Below, in pieces: positions 1-6,676 of a DNA stretch of 8,892 bases. Positions within the stretch are counted from its first letter, which is position 1, and each line of letters starts with the position of its first letter. The stretch comes from an uncultured Clostridia bacterium. GTDB taxonomy: Bacteria; Bacillota; Clostridia; Lachnospirales; Lachnospiraceae. A program made the position numbers and the translations under genes. The notes beneath the pieces are model-generated. The model saw nothing but the letters and a program-made list of their open reading frames with translations. It ran no database searches and had not been told where the DNA came from. The stretch spans positions 1 through 8,892 of the forward strand of contig CAMONF010000013.1 of the NCBI GenBank assembly GCA_946620335.1, read 5' to 3'.

Positions 1-933
1 GGCACCGAGGTCACCGCTTACGGCACCAAGGGCGTCATCCTGGCCACCGGCGGCTATGCTGCCAACATCGATATGGTCGCTTCCGAGAACATTTACTGGG
101 ATCCGTCCTACATCACTGACAACACACAGACCACCAACCGCTCCACGCTGGTCGGCTCCGGCATCGAGATGGCCACAGCAGTGGGCGCTGCCACCACAGG
201 CCTCGGCTTCACACAGATGATGCCCATCTCCTGGGTCGACAACGGCGACCTGGCCTTCGGCGGCGGCAACTACGCTGTCTACATCAACCCGACCACCGGC
301 AAGAGATTCGTCGATGAGGGCTCTGAGCGCGACGTTCTCTCCCTCGGCGAGTTCCGCAACGGCATCGAGGTCAACGGCACCCAGGGCGTCTTCATCGAGA
401 TCTACAACGCCGACGAGCCGATCCCCGGCCCGATCCAGCTGGGCGAAGGCGACTATGAAGGCAGGTACTACAGAAGAACGGCCAACGCTGAGGAGCTCGG
501 CGCCCTGTTCACAGAGCTCAACATCGAAGCCGATCCCGCCACTGTCCTTGAGACCATCCGCAACTATGACATGGCTGTCATGGGCCAGCAGGATTTCGAG
601 GACGTCGGCAAGGCCATCGCCTCCAGGACCATCGGCAACGTCGAGAAGAACGAGGATGGCTCCTACAAGGTCGACACCTATGATCTGGACAACACCCTGC
701 TCACCATCCGTCTGATGGCTCCGTCCACGCACCACACCATGGGCGGTGTCGTTGTCGACACAGAGCGCCACGTCCTCGACACCGAGGGCAACGTGATCCC
801 GGGTCTCTACGCAGCCGGCGAAGTCACCGGCGGTATCCACGGCGGCAACCGTCTCGGCGGCAATGCCATCGTCGAGATCTTCGTCTCCGGCCGCACCGCT
901 GCCCAGGCCGCTCAGGCTGACGCAGCCGAGTAA
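1..933 (+). CDS. FAD-dependent reductase, fumarate reductase/flavocytochrome c family (3' part)
   Basis: The reading frame is open from the first base of the window, so the start and the FAD-binding N-terminus lie upstream; 310 residues are visible. The fragment begins in the strand-turn GVILATGGYA typical of FAD_binding_2 proteins. It ends with the family's C-terminal signature HHTMGG (visible residues 244-249), then GLYAAGEVTGGIHGGNRLGGNA, which contains the substrate-binding Arg (visible residue 284). The catalytic-acid Arg region is present as SERD (Arg110). Family members reduce alkenes such as fumarate, urocanate or cinnamates by hydride transfer from FAD. The fumarate-binding HPT and TE motifs seen in the downstream paralogue are missing: the corresponding stretch reads QMMPIS and then DLAFGGGN. 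The substrate is therefore probably not fumarate (inference). The protein stops soon after the FAD domain, with no C-terminal FMN-binding domain. Any N-terminal FMN domains would be outside the window. Confidence 0.93.
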   Translation, partial: GTEVTAYGTKGVILATGGYAANIDMVASENIYWDPSYITDNTQTTNRSTLVGSGIEMATAVGAATTGLGFTQMMPISWVDNGDLAFGGGNYAVYINPTTGKRFVDEGSERDVLSLGEFRNGIEVNGTQGVFIEIYNADEPIPGPIQLGEGDYEGRYYRRTANAEELGALFTELNIEADPATVLETIRNYDMAVMGQQDFEDVGKAIASRTIGNVEKNEDGSYKVDTYDLDNTLLTIRLMAPSTHHTMGGVVVDTERHVLDTEGNVIPGLYAAGEVTGGIHGGNRLGGNAIVEIFVSGRTAAQAAQADAAE

Positions 934-965
934 TCGCAGGTCTTTGTGAACGGCAAATGAACACA

Positions 966-1000
966 GCGCCGCTCATCCTTCGGGGTGGGCGGCGCTTTTT
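966..1000 (+). terminator. Rho-independent terminator of the first reductase gene
   Basis: A 13-bp stem (966-978 with 983-995, including G-T pairs) is closed by a TTCG tetraloop and followed by five T residues. It starts 32 bases after the stop codon of the upstream gene. Confidence 0.92.
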
Positions 1001-1068
1001 GAGAATGAGGGACGTAACTTTTTTTCCAAAATTGACATTTTTGGAAAAAAGGTACGGCCCTCATTCTC
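1001..1068. repeat. 68-nt imperfect palindrome, copy 1 of a dispersed family
   Basis: Arms 1001-1031 and 1038-1068 are inverted repeats around a TTGACA loop. The outer 11 bp (GAGAATGAGGG with CCCTCATTCTC) pair perfectly, the middle has A/C differences, and the inner part is T-run/A-run pairing. It abuts the T-tract of the preceding terminator. The outer arm resembles the elements at 5945-6032 and 8800-8870 (shared core GAATnAGGGACG followed by a C and a T-rich run). Confidence 0.75.
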
Positions 1069-1103
1069 AAAAGGCAACTTTTTACTTAATAAACAAAATA
1101 GTC

Positions 1104-1133
1104 GTGGCATGGAGGCCCCAAATAAGGTATATT
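1104..1133 (+). promoter_or_regulatory. Possible promoter of the multi-FMN reductase
   Basis: GTGGCA (1104-1109, 4 of 6 matches to the -35 consensus) is followed after 18 bases by TATATT (1128-1133). The surroundings are AT-rich. The resulting leader would be about 125 nt and includes an imperfect hairpin around 1142-1165 (AGGGCTGC against GGCAGACCT, then TTTTA) that could act as a weak attenuator. This is a consensus match only. Confidence 0.35.
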
Positions 1134-1186
1134 AAATAAGAGGGCTGCTTTAACGGGCAGACCTTTTATCCCTGCGGAGAAATAGG

Positions 1187-1202
1187 GGCGTGCGTTCATT
1201 TT
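1187..1202 (+). promoter_or_regulatory. 16-nt leader motif shared with the hydrogenase gene, copy A
   Basis: GGCGTGCGTTCATTTT ends 62 bases before the start codon of the reductase. The same sequence with one change (GGCGTGTGTTCATTTT) occurs at 4337-4352 in the hydrogenase leader, and both are preceded by CTGCGG. A shared protein or RNA site is an inference. Confidence 0.35.
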
Positions 1203-1247
1203 CCGGGCAGTCCTGAGGAAGCGGGGAGTACGCAGAACCTTTATGAG

Positions 1248-1257
1248 AAGGAAGGAG
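1248..1257 (+). promoter_or_regulatory. Ribosome binding site deciding a GTG start
   Basis: AAGGAAGGAG ends 7 bases before GTG at 1265. This selects that GTG as the start and gives a protein that opens with a basic stretch and a hydrophobic segment, as expected for export. Confidence 0.8.
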
Positions 1258-1264
1258 ACCAGCT

Positions 1265-4048
1265 GTGAAGGAACACATCAATAAACAGGACTTAATCAAG
1301 AGCTGTATCGCCATAGCAGCCGCTGTCGTCGTAGTGCTCGCGGCCATCGGCATCAACGCGGGCTATGAGAACGCGACTATGACGGCAGGTAATTACACGC
1401 CCGGCACCTATACCGGCGTCGGCACCGGCTTCGGCGGAGACGTCGGGGCGACCGTTGAGATCAATAAGAAGGGCGGCATTCAGAGCGTGACCCTGACCGG
1501 CGATGCTGAGACGCCCACCATCGGCGGCGCGGCCCTTGGGGAATTGCAGGAGCAGTTCCTGGCGGCCCAGTCATCAGAAATTGAAGGCGTTTCCGGCGCC
1601 TCCTTTACTTCCGGCGGCGCCCGCGTGGCGGTGGCCAAGGCCCTTGCCCAGTGCGGCGGTCCGGAGTATGTGGAGGAGGAGCCCGCACCGGCGGAAGAAG
1701 TCGTTCTTCCGGAAGCCGGCGCTTTTATCCCCGGCACCTACACCGCCTCGGCTCAGGGCTTCGGCGGCCCGGTCGACCTGACCCTGACGGTCGCTGACAG
1801 CGGCGTCATCACGGAAGCAGTCCTGGTCGGCGACGGCGAGACACCCACCGTTGGCGGCGCAGCTCTCCCCGAACTCCAGAACCAGATCCTGGCGGCCCAG
1901 TCTGCAGATATCGACGGCGTGGCCGGCGCGACAGTTACATCCGATGCTGTCAGAGCCGCTGCGACCGACGCTGTGACCCTGGCCTCCGGCGGCGAGATCG
2001 AGACCGTCGAGGTAGCGGAAGGCGCCACCTTCGCGCCCGGCACCTATGAGGCAACAGCCAGGGGCTTCGGCGGCGACATCACAGTTGCCGTCACCGTCAC
2101 TGAGGATGAGATCACTGCCGTAGACATCACCGGCGACGACGAGACCGCCAACATCGGCTCCTTCGCCGTTGAGATGCTTGACGACGAGATGCTCGAAAAG
2201 CAGACATCCATGGTGGATGCCCTGGCCGGCGCCACCGTGTCCAGCAACGCCATCATCAAGGCGGCTTCCCAGGCCCTGACAGACGCCGGCGCGAATGTTT
2301 CCGAGCTCGGCATCGATGAGGTTCCCGCTGTCCGCACCAGCGAAGAGCTCACGACGGATATCGTGATCGTCGGTGCCGGCGGCGCCGGTATGACGGCTGC
2401 CATCAATGCGGCCCAGGCCGGTAAGGACGTCATTCTCCTCGAGAAGATGCCCTACGTCGGCGGCAACACCACCAGAGCTACGGCCGGACTCAACGCGGCA
2501 GGTACTCATTACCAGAAGGAGCAGAACGTCGAGGACAGCGTGCAGCAGTACATCGACGACACCATGAAGGGCGGCCATGACCTCAACGATAAGGACCTGG
2601 TCACTGTCCTGGCCGAGAACTCCGCAGCCGCCATCGACTGGCTGGATTCCATCGGTGCTCCTCTTCCCAAGCTGTCCACCACCGGCGGCTGCACCAACAA
2701 GCGCACCCATGCGCCTGAGGACGGCTCCGGCGTCGGCGCTTACCTTGTCACTGCCTTCCGCAACCAGCTCGAAGAGCTGAACGTCAAGGTCATTTACAAC
2801 ACGGCAGCCACCTCCATCATCATGGAGGACGGTGTGGCCACTGGCGTCATCGCCGAGTCCAACGAGGCCGATTACACCATCAAGGCCGGCGCGGTCATCC
2901 TGGCCACCGGCGGCTTCGGCGGAAATGAAGACCTCCTCACCTCCTACAGACCGGACCTTGAAGGCTACGTCTCCACCAACGCCCCCGGCGCCACCGGCGA
3001 TGGTATCGCCATGGCTGAGGAAGCCGGCGCGGCTGTGGTCGACATGGACCAGATCCAGCTCCACCCGACCGTCGAGCAGGGCACCAGAATGCTGATCACC
3101 GAGTCCGTCCGCGGCAACGGCGCCATCCTGGTCAACGCCTCCGGCGAGCGCTTCATCAACGAGATGGAGACCCGCGACGTTGTCTCCGCAGCCGAGATTG
3201 CTCAGGAAGGCGGCTACGCTTACCTGATCTTCGACCAGAACCTGGTCGACAACCTGGCTGCCACCAAGAAGTATTTCGCCATCAACGTGGTCGCTGAAGG
3301 CGCCACTATCGAGGAGCTGGCTGAGGCCATCGACGTCGATCCGGCCACCCTGGCAACCACCCTGGAGACCTGGAACAAGGCTGTTGCAGACCAGAAGGAC
3401 GAGGCCTTCGGCCGCACCACCGCCATGGAGGTCGACCTCTCCAAGGCTCCTTACTATGCCATCAAGGTCGCACCCGGCATCCACCACTGCATGGGCGGCG
3501 TCAAGATTGACACCAAGGCTCAGGTCATCGACACTGCGGGCAAGGTCATCCCCGGCCTCTATGCAGCCGGCGAAGTGACCGGCGGCGTCCACGGCGGAAA
3601 CCGCCTGGGCGGCAATGCTGTCGCCGACATCGTAGTCTTCGGCCGCGTCGCTTCCGATTCCGCCATGGCTTATATCGATGGCGCTGCAACGGAAGGTGAA
3701 GAGGCTGAGGCTCCTGCAGAGGAAGAAGCTGAGGCTGAGGCCCCTGAAGAGGAAGCGGAAAGCGCTGAACCGGCTGCCGCTCCTAAGGCCGGCACCTACA
3801 CCGCCACCGCAGAAGGCTTTGGCGGCGAAGTGTCCGTCACCCTGGTCATCGATGAGAGCGGCAAGATCACAGAAGCCACTGTGACCGGTGACAGCGAGAC
3901 CCCGGAAATTGGCGGTGCGGCTCTTGAGACCCTTGGCCAGCAGATCCTTGCCAAGCAGAATTCGGACCTCGACGGCGTGAGCGGCGCCAGCGTGACCTCC
4001 GGCGCAGCCAGAGAAGCCACCGCTGCAGCCCTTGCGCAGGCAGCATAA
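1265..4048 (+). CDS. Membrane-tethered multi-FMN fumarate reductase-like flavoprotein (FMN-FMN-FMN-FAD-FMN)
   Basis: The 927-aa protein starts with a short polar stretch and a hydrophobic segment (about residues 13-32), a signal peptide or uncleaved anchor without a lipobox, so the rest should lie outside the membrane. Three FMN_bind domains follow, opening with PGTY at 46, 156 and 258. Their putative flavin-acceptor motifs are SGAS (Ser113), AGAT (Thr223) and AGAT (Thr324). The FAD domain starts with GAGGAG (370-375). It carries the residues used by Shewanella flavocytochrome c3 for fumarate: His600 (HPT), Thr612-Glu613, the proton donor Arg637 (TRD), His741 (HHCMGG) and Arg780 (GGNRLGGN). 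A Glu/Ala-rich linker (about 810-839) leads to a fourth FMN_bind domain (842-927; SGAS, Ser909). FMN would be attached by ApbE, which is not in the window. Likely role: terminal reductase of anaerobic respiration on fumarate or a similar unsaturated acid, with FMN groups replacing the haems of flavocytochrome c. The exact substrate is inferred. Confidence 0.93.
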   Translation: MKEHINKQDLIKSCIAIAAAVVVVLAAIGINAGYENATMTAGNYTPGTYTGVGTGFGGDVGATVEINKKGGIQSVTLTGDAETPTIGGAALGELQEQFLAAQSSEIEGVSGASFTSGGARVAVAKALAQCGGPEYVEEEPAPAEEVVLPEAGAFIPGTYTASAQGFGGPVDLTLTVADSGVITEAVLVGDGETPTVGGAALPELQNQILAAQSADIDGVAGATVTSDAVRAAATDAVTLASGGEIETVEVAEGATFAPGTYEATARGFGGDITVAVTVTEDEITAVDITGDDETANIGSFAVEMLDDEMLEKQTSMVDALAGATVSSNAIIKAASQALTDAGANVSELGIDEVPAVRTSEELTTDIVIVGAGGAGMTAAINAAQAGKDVILLEKMPYVGGNTTRATAGLNAAGTHYQKEQNVEDSVQQYIDDTMKGGHDLNDKDLVTVLAENSAAAIDWLDSIGAPLPKLSTTGGCTNKRTHAPEDGSGVGAYLVTAFRNQLEELNVKVIYNTAATSIIMEDGVATGVIAESNEADYTIKAGAVILATGGFGGNEDLLTSYRPDLEGYVSTNAPGATGDGIAMAEEAGAAVVDMDQIQLHPTVEQGTRMLITESVRGNGAILVNASGERFINEMETRDVVSAAEIAQEGGYAYLIFDQNLVDNLAATKKYFAINVVAEGATIEELAEAIDVDPATLATTLETWNKAVADQKDEAFGRTTAMEVDLSKAPYYAIKVAPGIHHCMGGVKIDTKAQVIDTAGKVIPGLYAAGEVTGGVHGGNRLGGNAVADIVVFGRVASDSAMAYIDGAATEGEEAEAPAEEEAEAEAPEEEAESAEPAAAPKAGTYTATAEGFGGEVSVTLVIDESGKITEATVTGDSETPEIGGAALETLGQQILAKQNSDLDGVSGASVTSGAAREATAAALAQAA

Positions 4049-4070
4049 AAGTAAAGATCGCAGGTATTTT

Positions 4071-4100
4071 GGCCGGCAGCTTTTCGCTGCCGGCCTTTTT
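4071..4100 (+). terminator. Rho-independent terminator of the multi-FMN reductase gene
   Basis: A perfect 10-bp stem (4071-4080 with 4086-4095, GGCCGGCAGC/GCTGCCGGCC) has a TTTTC loop and is followed by five T residues. It lies 22 bases after the stop codon, so the reductase gene forms its own transcription unit at this end. Confidence 0.95.
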
Positions 4101-4321
4101 AGTGGGAAGAATCGCTGGCCCGGGGGTGACAGTTCCCTGAGCTTTGCAGGCGCATCACGGAATGCCTGGGCCGGTAAATTTGATCGGATGAAGCCCGTCC
4201 CGCAGAGATCCATCCCCAGGTGAAGTACAAAAAGCAGAACAAAGAAAGTTAGTTATCACCAACAAACCCTCCGTCAGGTACAATATACCTATGGGGTGAG
4301 CTGACCGCAAACGAATGTAAA

Positions 4322-4332
4322 ACTGTGACAGT
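4322..4332. promoter_or_regulatory. Small operator-like palindrome ACTGT-G-ACAGT
   Basis: The perfect 11-nt palindrome ACTGTGACAGT lies just upstream of the shared leader motif and of the possible hydrogenase promoter. It contains a TGTGA half-site but no matching second half at the spacing of CRP/FNR or Rex operators, so no regulator is named. Confidence 0.25.
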
Positions 4333-4336
4333 CTGC

Positions 4337-4352
4337 GGCGTGTGTTCATTTT
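4337..4352 (+). promoter_or_regulatory. 16-nt leader motif shared with the reductase gene, copy B
   Basis: GGCGTGTGTTCATTTT matches 15 of 16 bases of 1187-1202. Here it overlaps the -35 region of the possible promoter at 4352-4379 and sits 118 bases before the hydrogenase start codon. Confidence 0.35.
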
Positions 4353-4379
4353 TTACTCCAACAGGTTTCACAGAATAAT
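4352..4379 (+). promoter_or_regulatory. Possible promoter of the hydrogenase gene
   Basis: TTTACT (4352-4357) is followed after 16 bases by AATAAT (4374-4379, 5 of 6 matches to the -10 consensus). The leader would be about 85 nt. Confidence 0.3.
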
Positions 4380-4470
4380 GAGCGGCCTAACGACAGTACA
4401 CGGCCTGCCCATGGTCCTTCACAGCAGGGCAAACAAAGCTTTCATAAAGGCAGAAGGGGGATAACTTGTT

Positions 4471-5946
4471 ATGGTAACCAATGATAAGGGTATTGCAGAG
4501 GTAACAAGGCGGGTCAACCGTGAGGTTGCCCGACTGATGTGGGATGACCAGCTCGATCACGAGCATATTGAAAAGATAGTCTATGAGATTTCACCTGGGC
4601 CAAAGCCGGACTACCGCTGCTGCATTTACAAGGAGCGGGAGATCGTCCGCCACCGCGTCCGTCTTGCCAGCCAGCAGAACGCGGACGTCCGCAACGATAC
4701 CACCAACGTCGTCCAGGTCATCAAGCCGGCCTGCGACGACTGCACCATCACGGCCTACTCCGTCACGGATATCTGCCGTTTCTGCCTGGGCAAGGCCTGC
4801 CTGAACGCCTGCAAGTTCGGCGCCATCGCCCCCGGCGATCACCGGATGCGCATTGATTCCATGAAGTGCAAGGAGTGCGGCATGTGCGCCAAGTCCTGCC
4901 CCTACGGCGCCATCATCCACGTCGAGCGGCCCTGCAAGAAGGCCTGCCCGGTCGGCGCCATCAACTACGACGAGTACGGCTTCTGCAACATCGACGAGGA
5001 GAAGTGCGTCCACTGCGGTCACTGCGTCCACGCATGTCCCTTCGGCGCTCTGGGCTCCAAGGTCTTCCTGAAGACCGTCATCGATGCCATCAAGGCCGGC
5101 AAGGAAGTCTACGGCATGTGCGCGCCGGCGGCGGAAGGCCAGTTCGGCATGGGCATCGGCATGGGCTCCATCCGCGAGGCCCTGAAGAAGATCGGCTTCA
5201 CCGACATGGTCGAGGTAGGTCTCGGCGGCGACATGACGGCTGCCTATGAGGCCAAGGAATGGATCGAGGCTCGCAAGGAGGGCAAGAAAATGACGACCTC
5301 CTGCTGCCCGGCCTTCATTTCCATGATCCGCCACCAGTTCCCCAAGCAGTACGAGGAGAACAAGTCCTCCACCGTCTCTCCGATGGTGGCCGTCTCCCGG
5401 TACCTGAAGGCCATCCATCCGGGCTGCGTGACCGTATTCATCGGTCCCTGCATCGCCAAGAAGGGCGAGACCCTGAACGAGTTCATCGCCGACCGTCCGG
5501 ACTGCGCCATCACCTTTGACGAGATGGTCGAGCTCCTGGCTTCCCGCGGCGTCAAGCTCCAGACGGAGCCGGAAGACTACCAGGAGGCCTCCATCTTCGG
5601 CAAGAAGTTCGCGGCTACGGGCGGCGTGGCAGCTGCGGTCGTCGAAGTCATGAAGGAGATGGGCGAGGATACCTCCTCCATCAAGCTCCTCACCGCCACC
5701 GGCGGCTCCGACTGCAAGAAGGCCCTCCTCCAGCTCAAGGCCGGCCGTCTGTCCGAGGACTTCATCGAGGGCATGATGTGCCCCGGCGGCTGCGTCGGCG
5801 GACCTTCCCGCATGAAGGCGGAAAATGAAATCCTGAAGGCCAGGACAGACCTTCTGAAGAAGGCCGACGGCCGGAAGATCCTGGAGAATCTGAAGAAGTA
5901 TCCTATGGATCAGTTCTCGATGCACCGCGACGGGCATATGGAATAA
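4471..5946 (+). CDS. Group B [FeFe]-hydrogenase-like iron-sulfur protein
   Basis: The 491-aa cytoplasmic protein has no signal sequence. It carries the three H-cluster motifs: TSCCPAF (276-282; Cys278-Cys279), GPCIAKK (325-331; Cys327) and MMCPGGC (435-441; Cys437 and Cys441). The form TSCCPAF/GPC, in place of TSCCPxW/MPC of classical group A enzymes, points to group B. Upstream are Fe-S cysteine sets: CxxCx4CxxxC at 102-114, CxxCxxCxxxC at 133-143, CxxxCP at 155-160 and CxxCxxCxxxCP at 179-190. Further cysteines at 50-51 and 88/91 may add a cluster. The family reversibly interconverts H2 with protons and electrons, usually with ferredoxin; the physiological role of group B is less settled. 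The start is set by AAGGGGG ten bases upstream of ATG. No HydE/F/G maturase genes are in the window. The gene follows a terminated reductase unit, so the link to fumarate-type respiration is only proximity. Confidence 0.93.
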   Translation: MVTNDKGIAEVTRRVNREVARLMWDDQLDHEHIEKIVYEISPGPKPDYRCCIYKEREIVRHRVRLASQQNADVRNDTTNVVQVIKPACDDCTITAYSVTDICRFCLGKACLNACKFGAIAPGDHRMRIDSMKCKECGMCAKSCPYGAIIHVERPCKKACPVGAINYDEYGFCNIDEEKCVHCGHCVHACPFGALGSKVFLKTVIDAIKAGKEVYGMCAPAAEGQFGMGIGMGSIREALKKIGFTDMVEVGLGGDMTAAYEAKEWIEARKEGKKMTTSCCPAFISMIRHQFPKQYEENKSSTVSPMVAVSRYLKAIHPGCVTVFIGPCIAKKGETLNEFIADRPDCAITFDEMVELLASRGVKLQTEPEDYQEASIFGKKFAATGGVAAAVVEVMKEMGEDTSSIKLLTATGGSDCKKALLQLKAGRLSEDFIEGMMCPGGCVGGPSRMKAENEILKARTDLLKKADGRKILENLKKYPMDQFSMHRDGHME

Positions 5947-6032
5947 AAAAGTGGGAATCAGGGACGGTTCCTTTTCCCATTTTTCGATTTCGAAAAATGG
6001 GAAAAGGAACCGTCCCTGATTCCCACTTTTTT
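5945..6032. repeat. Perfect 42-bp inverted repeat between convergent genes, copy 2 of the family; likely bidirectional terminator
   Basis: Arms 5945-5986 and 5991-6032 are perfect reverse complements around the loop ATTT. Each arm ends in six A (left) or six T (right), so a transcript from either side would form a stem followed by a U run. The element begins inside the TAA of the hydrogenase gene and ends at the first base of the stop triplet of the minus-strand XRE gene, so it supplies part of both stop codons. The arm core GGGAATCAGGGACGGTTCC is shared, in weaker form, with the elements at 1001-1068 and 8800-8870. Confidence 0.9.
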
Positions 6033-6256
6033 CAGATCCGGCGGGTGACGATGATCTCGTCCATGGTCACGCCGAAGATATCCGCCAGGATGATCAGGTT
6101 GTCGATGGTCGGCATGGCCTGGCCGGACTGCCACTTGTAGATGGCGTTGCCGGTGGCGAAGCCAAAGATATCCTGAATATCCCGCACTGTCAGACCCTTG
6201 CGGATCCGCAGCTCCTGAATGTGCTGCCCGGTGGCAGCCATGTCGATGATCGGCAT
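6032..6256 (-). CDS. Small XRE-family helix-turn-helix regulator
   Basis: The 74-aa protein is essentially a single HTH_3/XRE DNA-binding domain. Helices 2 and 3 fall at about residues 22-45 (LTVRDIQDIFGF, then GNAIYKWQSG), followed by the family's PTIDNLIILADIFGVTMDEII. It has no effector domain. Proteins of this size and form are, as far as I recall, common in clostridia, usually without a known target. The ATG start is supported by AAGGAGGA (6264-6271 on the complementary strand) seven bases upstream. The gene converges on the hydrogenase gene, and the stop codon overlaps the long inverted repeat. No clear promoter was found in the 155 bases between it and the minus-strand terminator at 6415-6460, so it may be transcribed by readthrough from the unit at 6479-6622 (inference). 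The target is unknown. Confidence 0.88.
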   Translation of the reverse strand: MPIIDMAATGQHIQELRIRKGLTVRDIQDIFGFATGNAIYKWQSGQAMPTIDNLIILADIFGVTMDEIIVTRRI

Positions 6257-6293
6257 TGTTTTGTCCTCCTTCCATGCCTTGATAGTTTTGTGC

Positions 6294-6326
6294 CGCGGCG
6301 CCGGGTGAGGGAAGGGGGGCGCCGCG
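6294..6326. other. GC-rich hairpin in the XRE leader
   Basis: The 9-bp perfect arms CGCGGCGCC (6294-6302) and GGCGCCGCG (6318-6326) flank a 15-nt purine-rich loop. The hairpin lies about 23 bases upstream of the XRE ribosome binding site on the minus strand. It could be an operator or an RNA structure. Confidence 0.45.
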
Positions 6327-6354
6327 ATACAGATGCTGGTCGACTGGTGAACGC

Positions 6355-6379
6355 CCGGTCTTCATAAACGGAAGACCGG
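6355..6379. other. Second hairpin in the XRE leader
   Basis: The 9-bp perfect arms CCGGTCTTC (6355-6363) and GAAGACCGG (6371-6379) flank the loop ATAAACG. No T run follows on either strand, so this is not a standard terminator. Confidence 0.45.
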
Positions 6380-6414
6380 AAGAGTGTCTGCCCGGGTCGC
6401 CGGCTTTTTTTAAC

Positions 6415-6460
6415 AAAAAAACCGCCTGTCTTGCGGGATGTGTCCACAAGACAGGCGGTT
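6415..6460 (-). terminator. Rho-independent terminator reading leftward
   Basis: A perfect 14-bp stem (6420-6433 with 6447-6460, AACCGCCTGTCTTG) with a 13-nt loop is followed on the minus strand by a T run (6421 down to 6415). There is no T run on the plus side. It implies a minus-strand transcript arriving from higher coordinates, which fits the possible small gene at 6479-6622. Confidence 0.85.
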
Positions 6461-6478
6461 CGAATATGCTGACCGAAT

Positions 6479-6622
6479 TTATACGGGGCACGACCGCTGG
6501 TATTGCAAACGCTTTTCCACGCAAAGAGGAGCCTGGCTGACTACTGTAAAGACAGAGAGACCCAGGGCATAGTTATTGACATAATTTTTGCGTACTCGTG
6601 GGAAACTGAATCTAAAAGTCAT
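6479..6622 (-). CDS. Possible 47-aa basic, partly hydrophobic small protein or leader peptide
   Basis: I do not recognise this protein. The case for a gene is its setting: a minus-strand promoter (6677-6705), AAAGGAG seven bases before ATG (6622-6620), a 47-codon frame ending in TAA, and a strong terminator 18 bases later. The frame can be extended to an ATG at 6673, but that start lies next to the predicted transcription start and has no ribosome binding site. The peptide has seven basic residues against one acidic, a basic N-terminus (Arg4, Arg9, Arg11, Lys12), a mostly hydrophobic stretch at about 18-35 and two cysteines (Cys34, Cys45). It might be a small membrane protein, a secreted or toxin-like peptide, or a leader peptide controlling readthrough into the XRE gene. 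Its codons are less GC-rich than those of its neighbours. Confidence 0.5.
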   Translation of the reverse strand: MTFRFSFPRVRKNYVNNYALGLSVFTVVSQAPLCVEKRLQYQRSCPV

Positions 6623-6676
6623 GGCTCTTCTCCTTTCATTGGAATAGCGAGAGGCGGTTCCGCCCTCTTGCAAGGC

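Larger units (their letters stand above)
4101..4470. other. 370-base intergenic leader of the hydrogenase gene
   Basis: No convincing gene is seen on either strand. The left part (4101-4290) shows nothing clear apart from a short inverted repeat AGGTA-N5-TACCT around 4274-4288. The right part holds a small palindrome (4322-4332), the shared leader motif (4337-4352), a possible promoter (4352-4379) and the ribosome binding site. Confidence 0.6.

Noticed and set aside
957..1139. 60-codon plus-strand frame after the first reductase
   Set aside because: It consists of the terminator and the palindrome translated, with no ribosome binding site.
1370..4040. Repeated DNA such as GGCACCTA and GGCTTCGGCGG within the reductase gene, considered as a repeat array
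   Set aside because: The repeats are spaced at domain length and in frame. They encode the start of each FMN_bind domain, so they are protein domain repeats and not a CRISPR or satellite array.
1574..4213. 879-codon minus-strand open frame opposite the multi-FMN reductase
   Set aside because: It is antisense to a gene with clear domains. GC-rich codon bias removes stop codons on the other strand, and the translation is a low-complexity Gly/Asp/Val/Leu mix with no recognisable domain.
4591..5937. 448-codon minus-strand open frame opposite the hydrogenase
   Set aside because: This is the same codon-bias effect; the plus-strand frame has all H-cluster motifs.
6570..6615. Plus-strand promoter beginning with TTGACA near 6577
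   Set aside because: No acceptable -10 sequence occurs 16-18 bases downstream.
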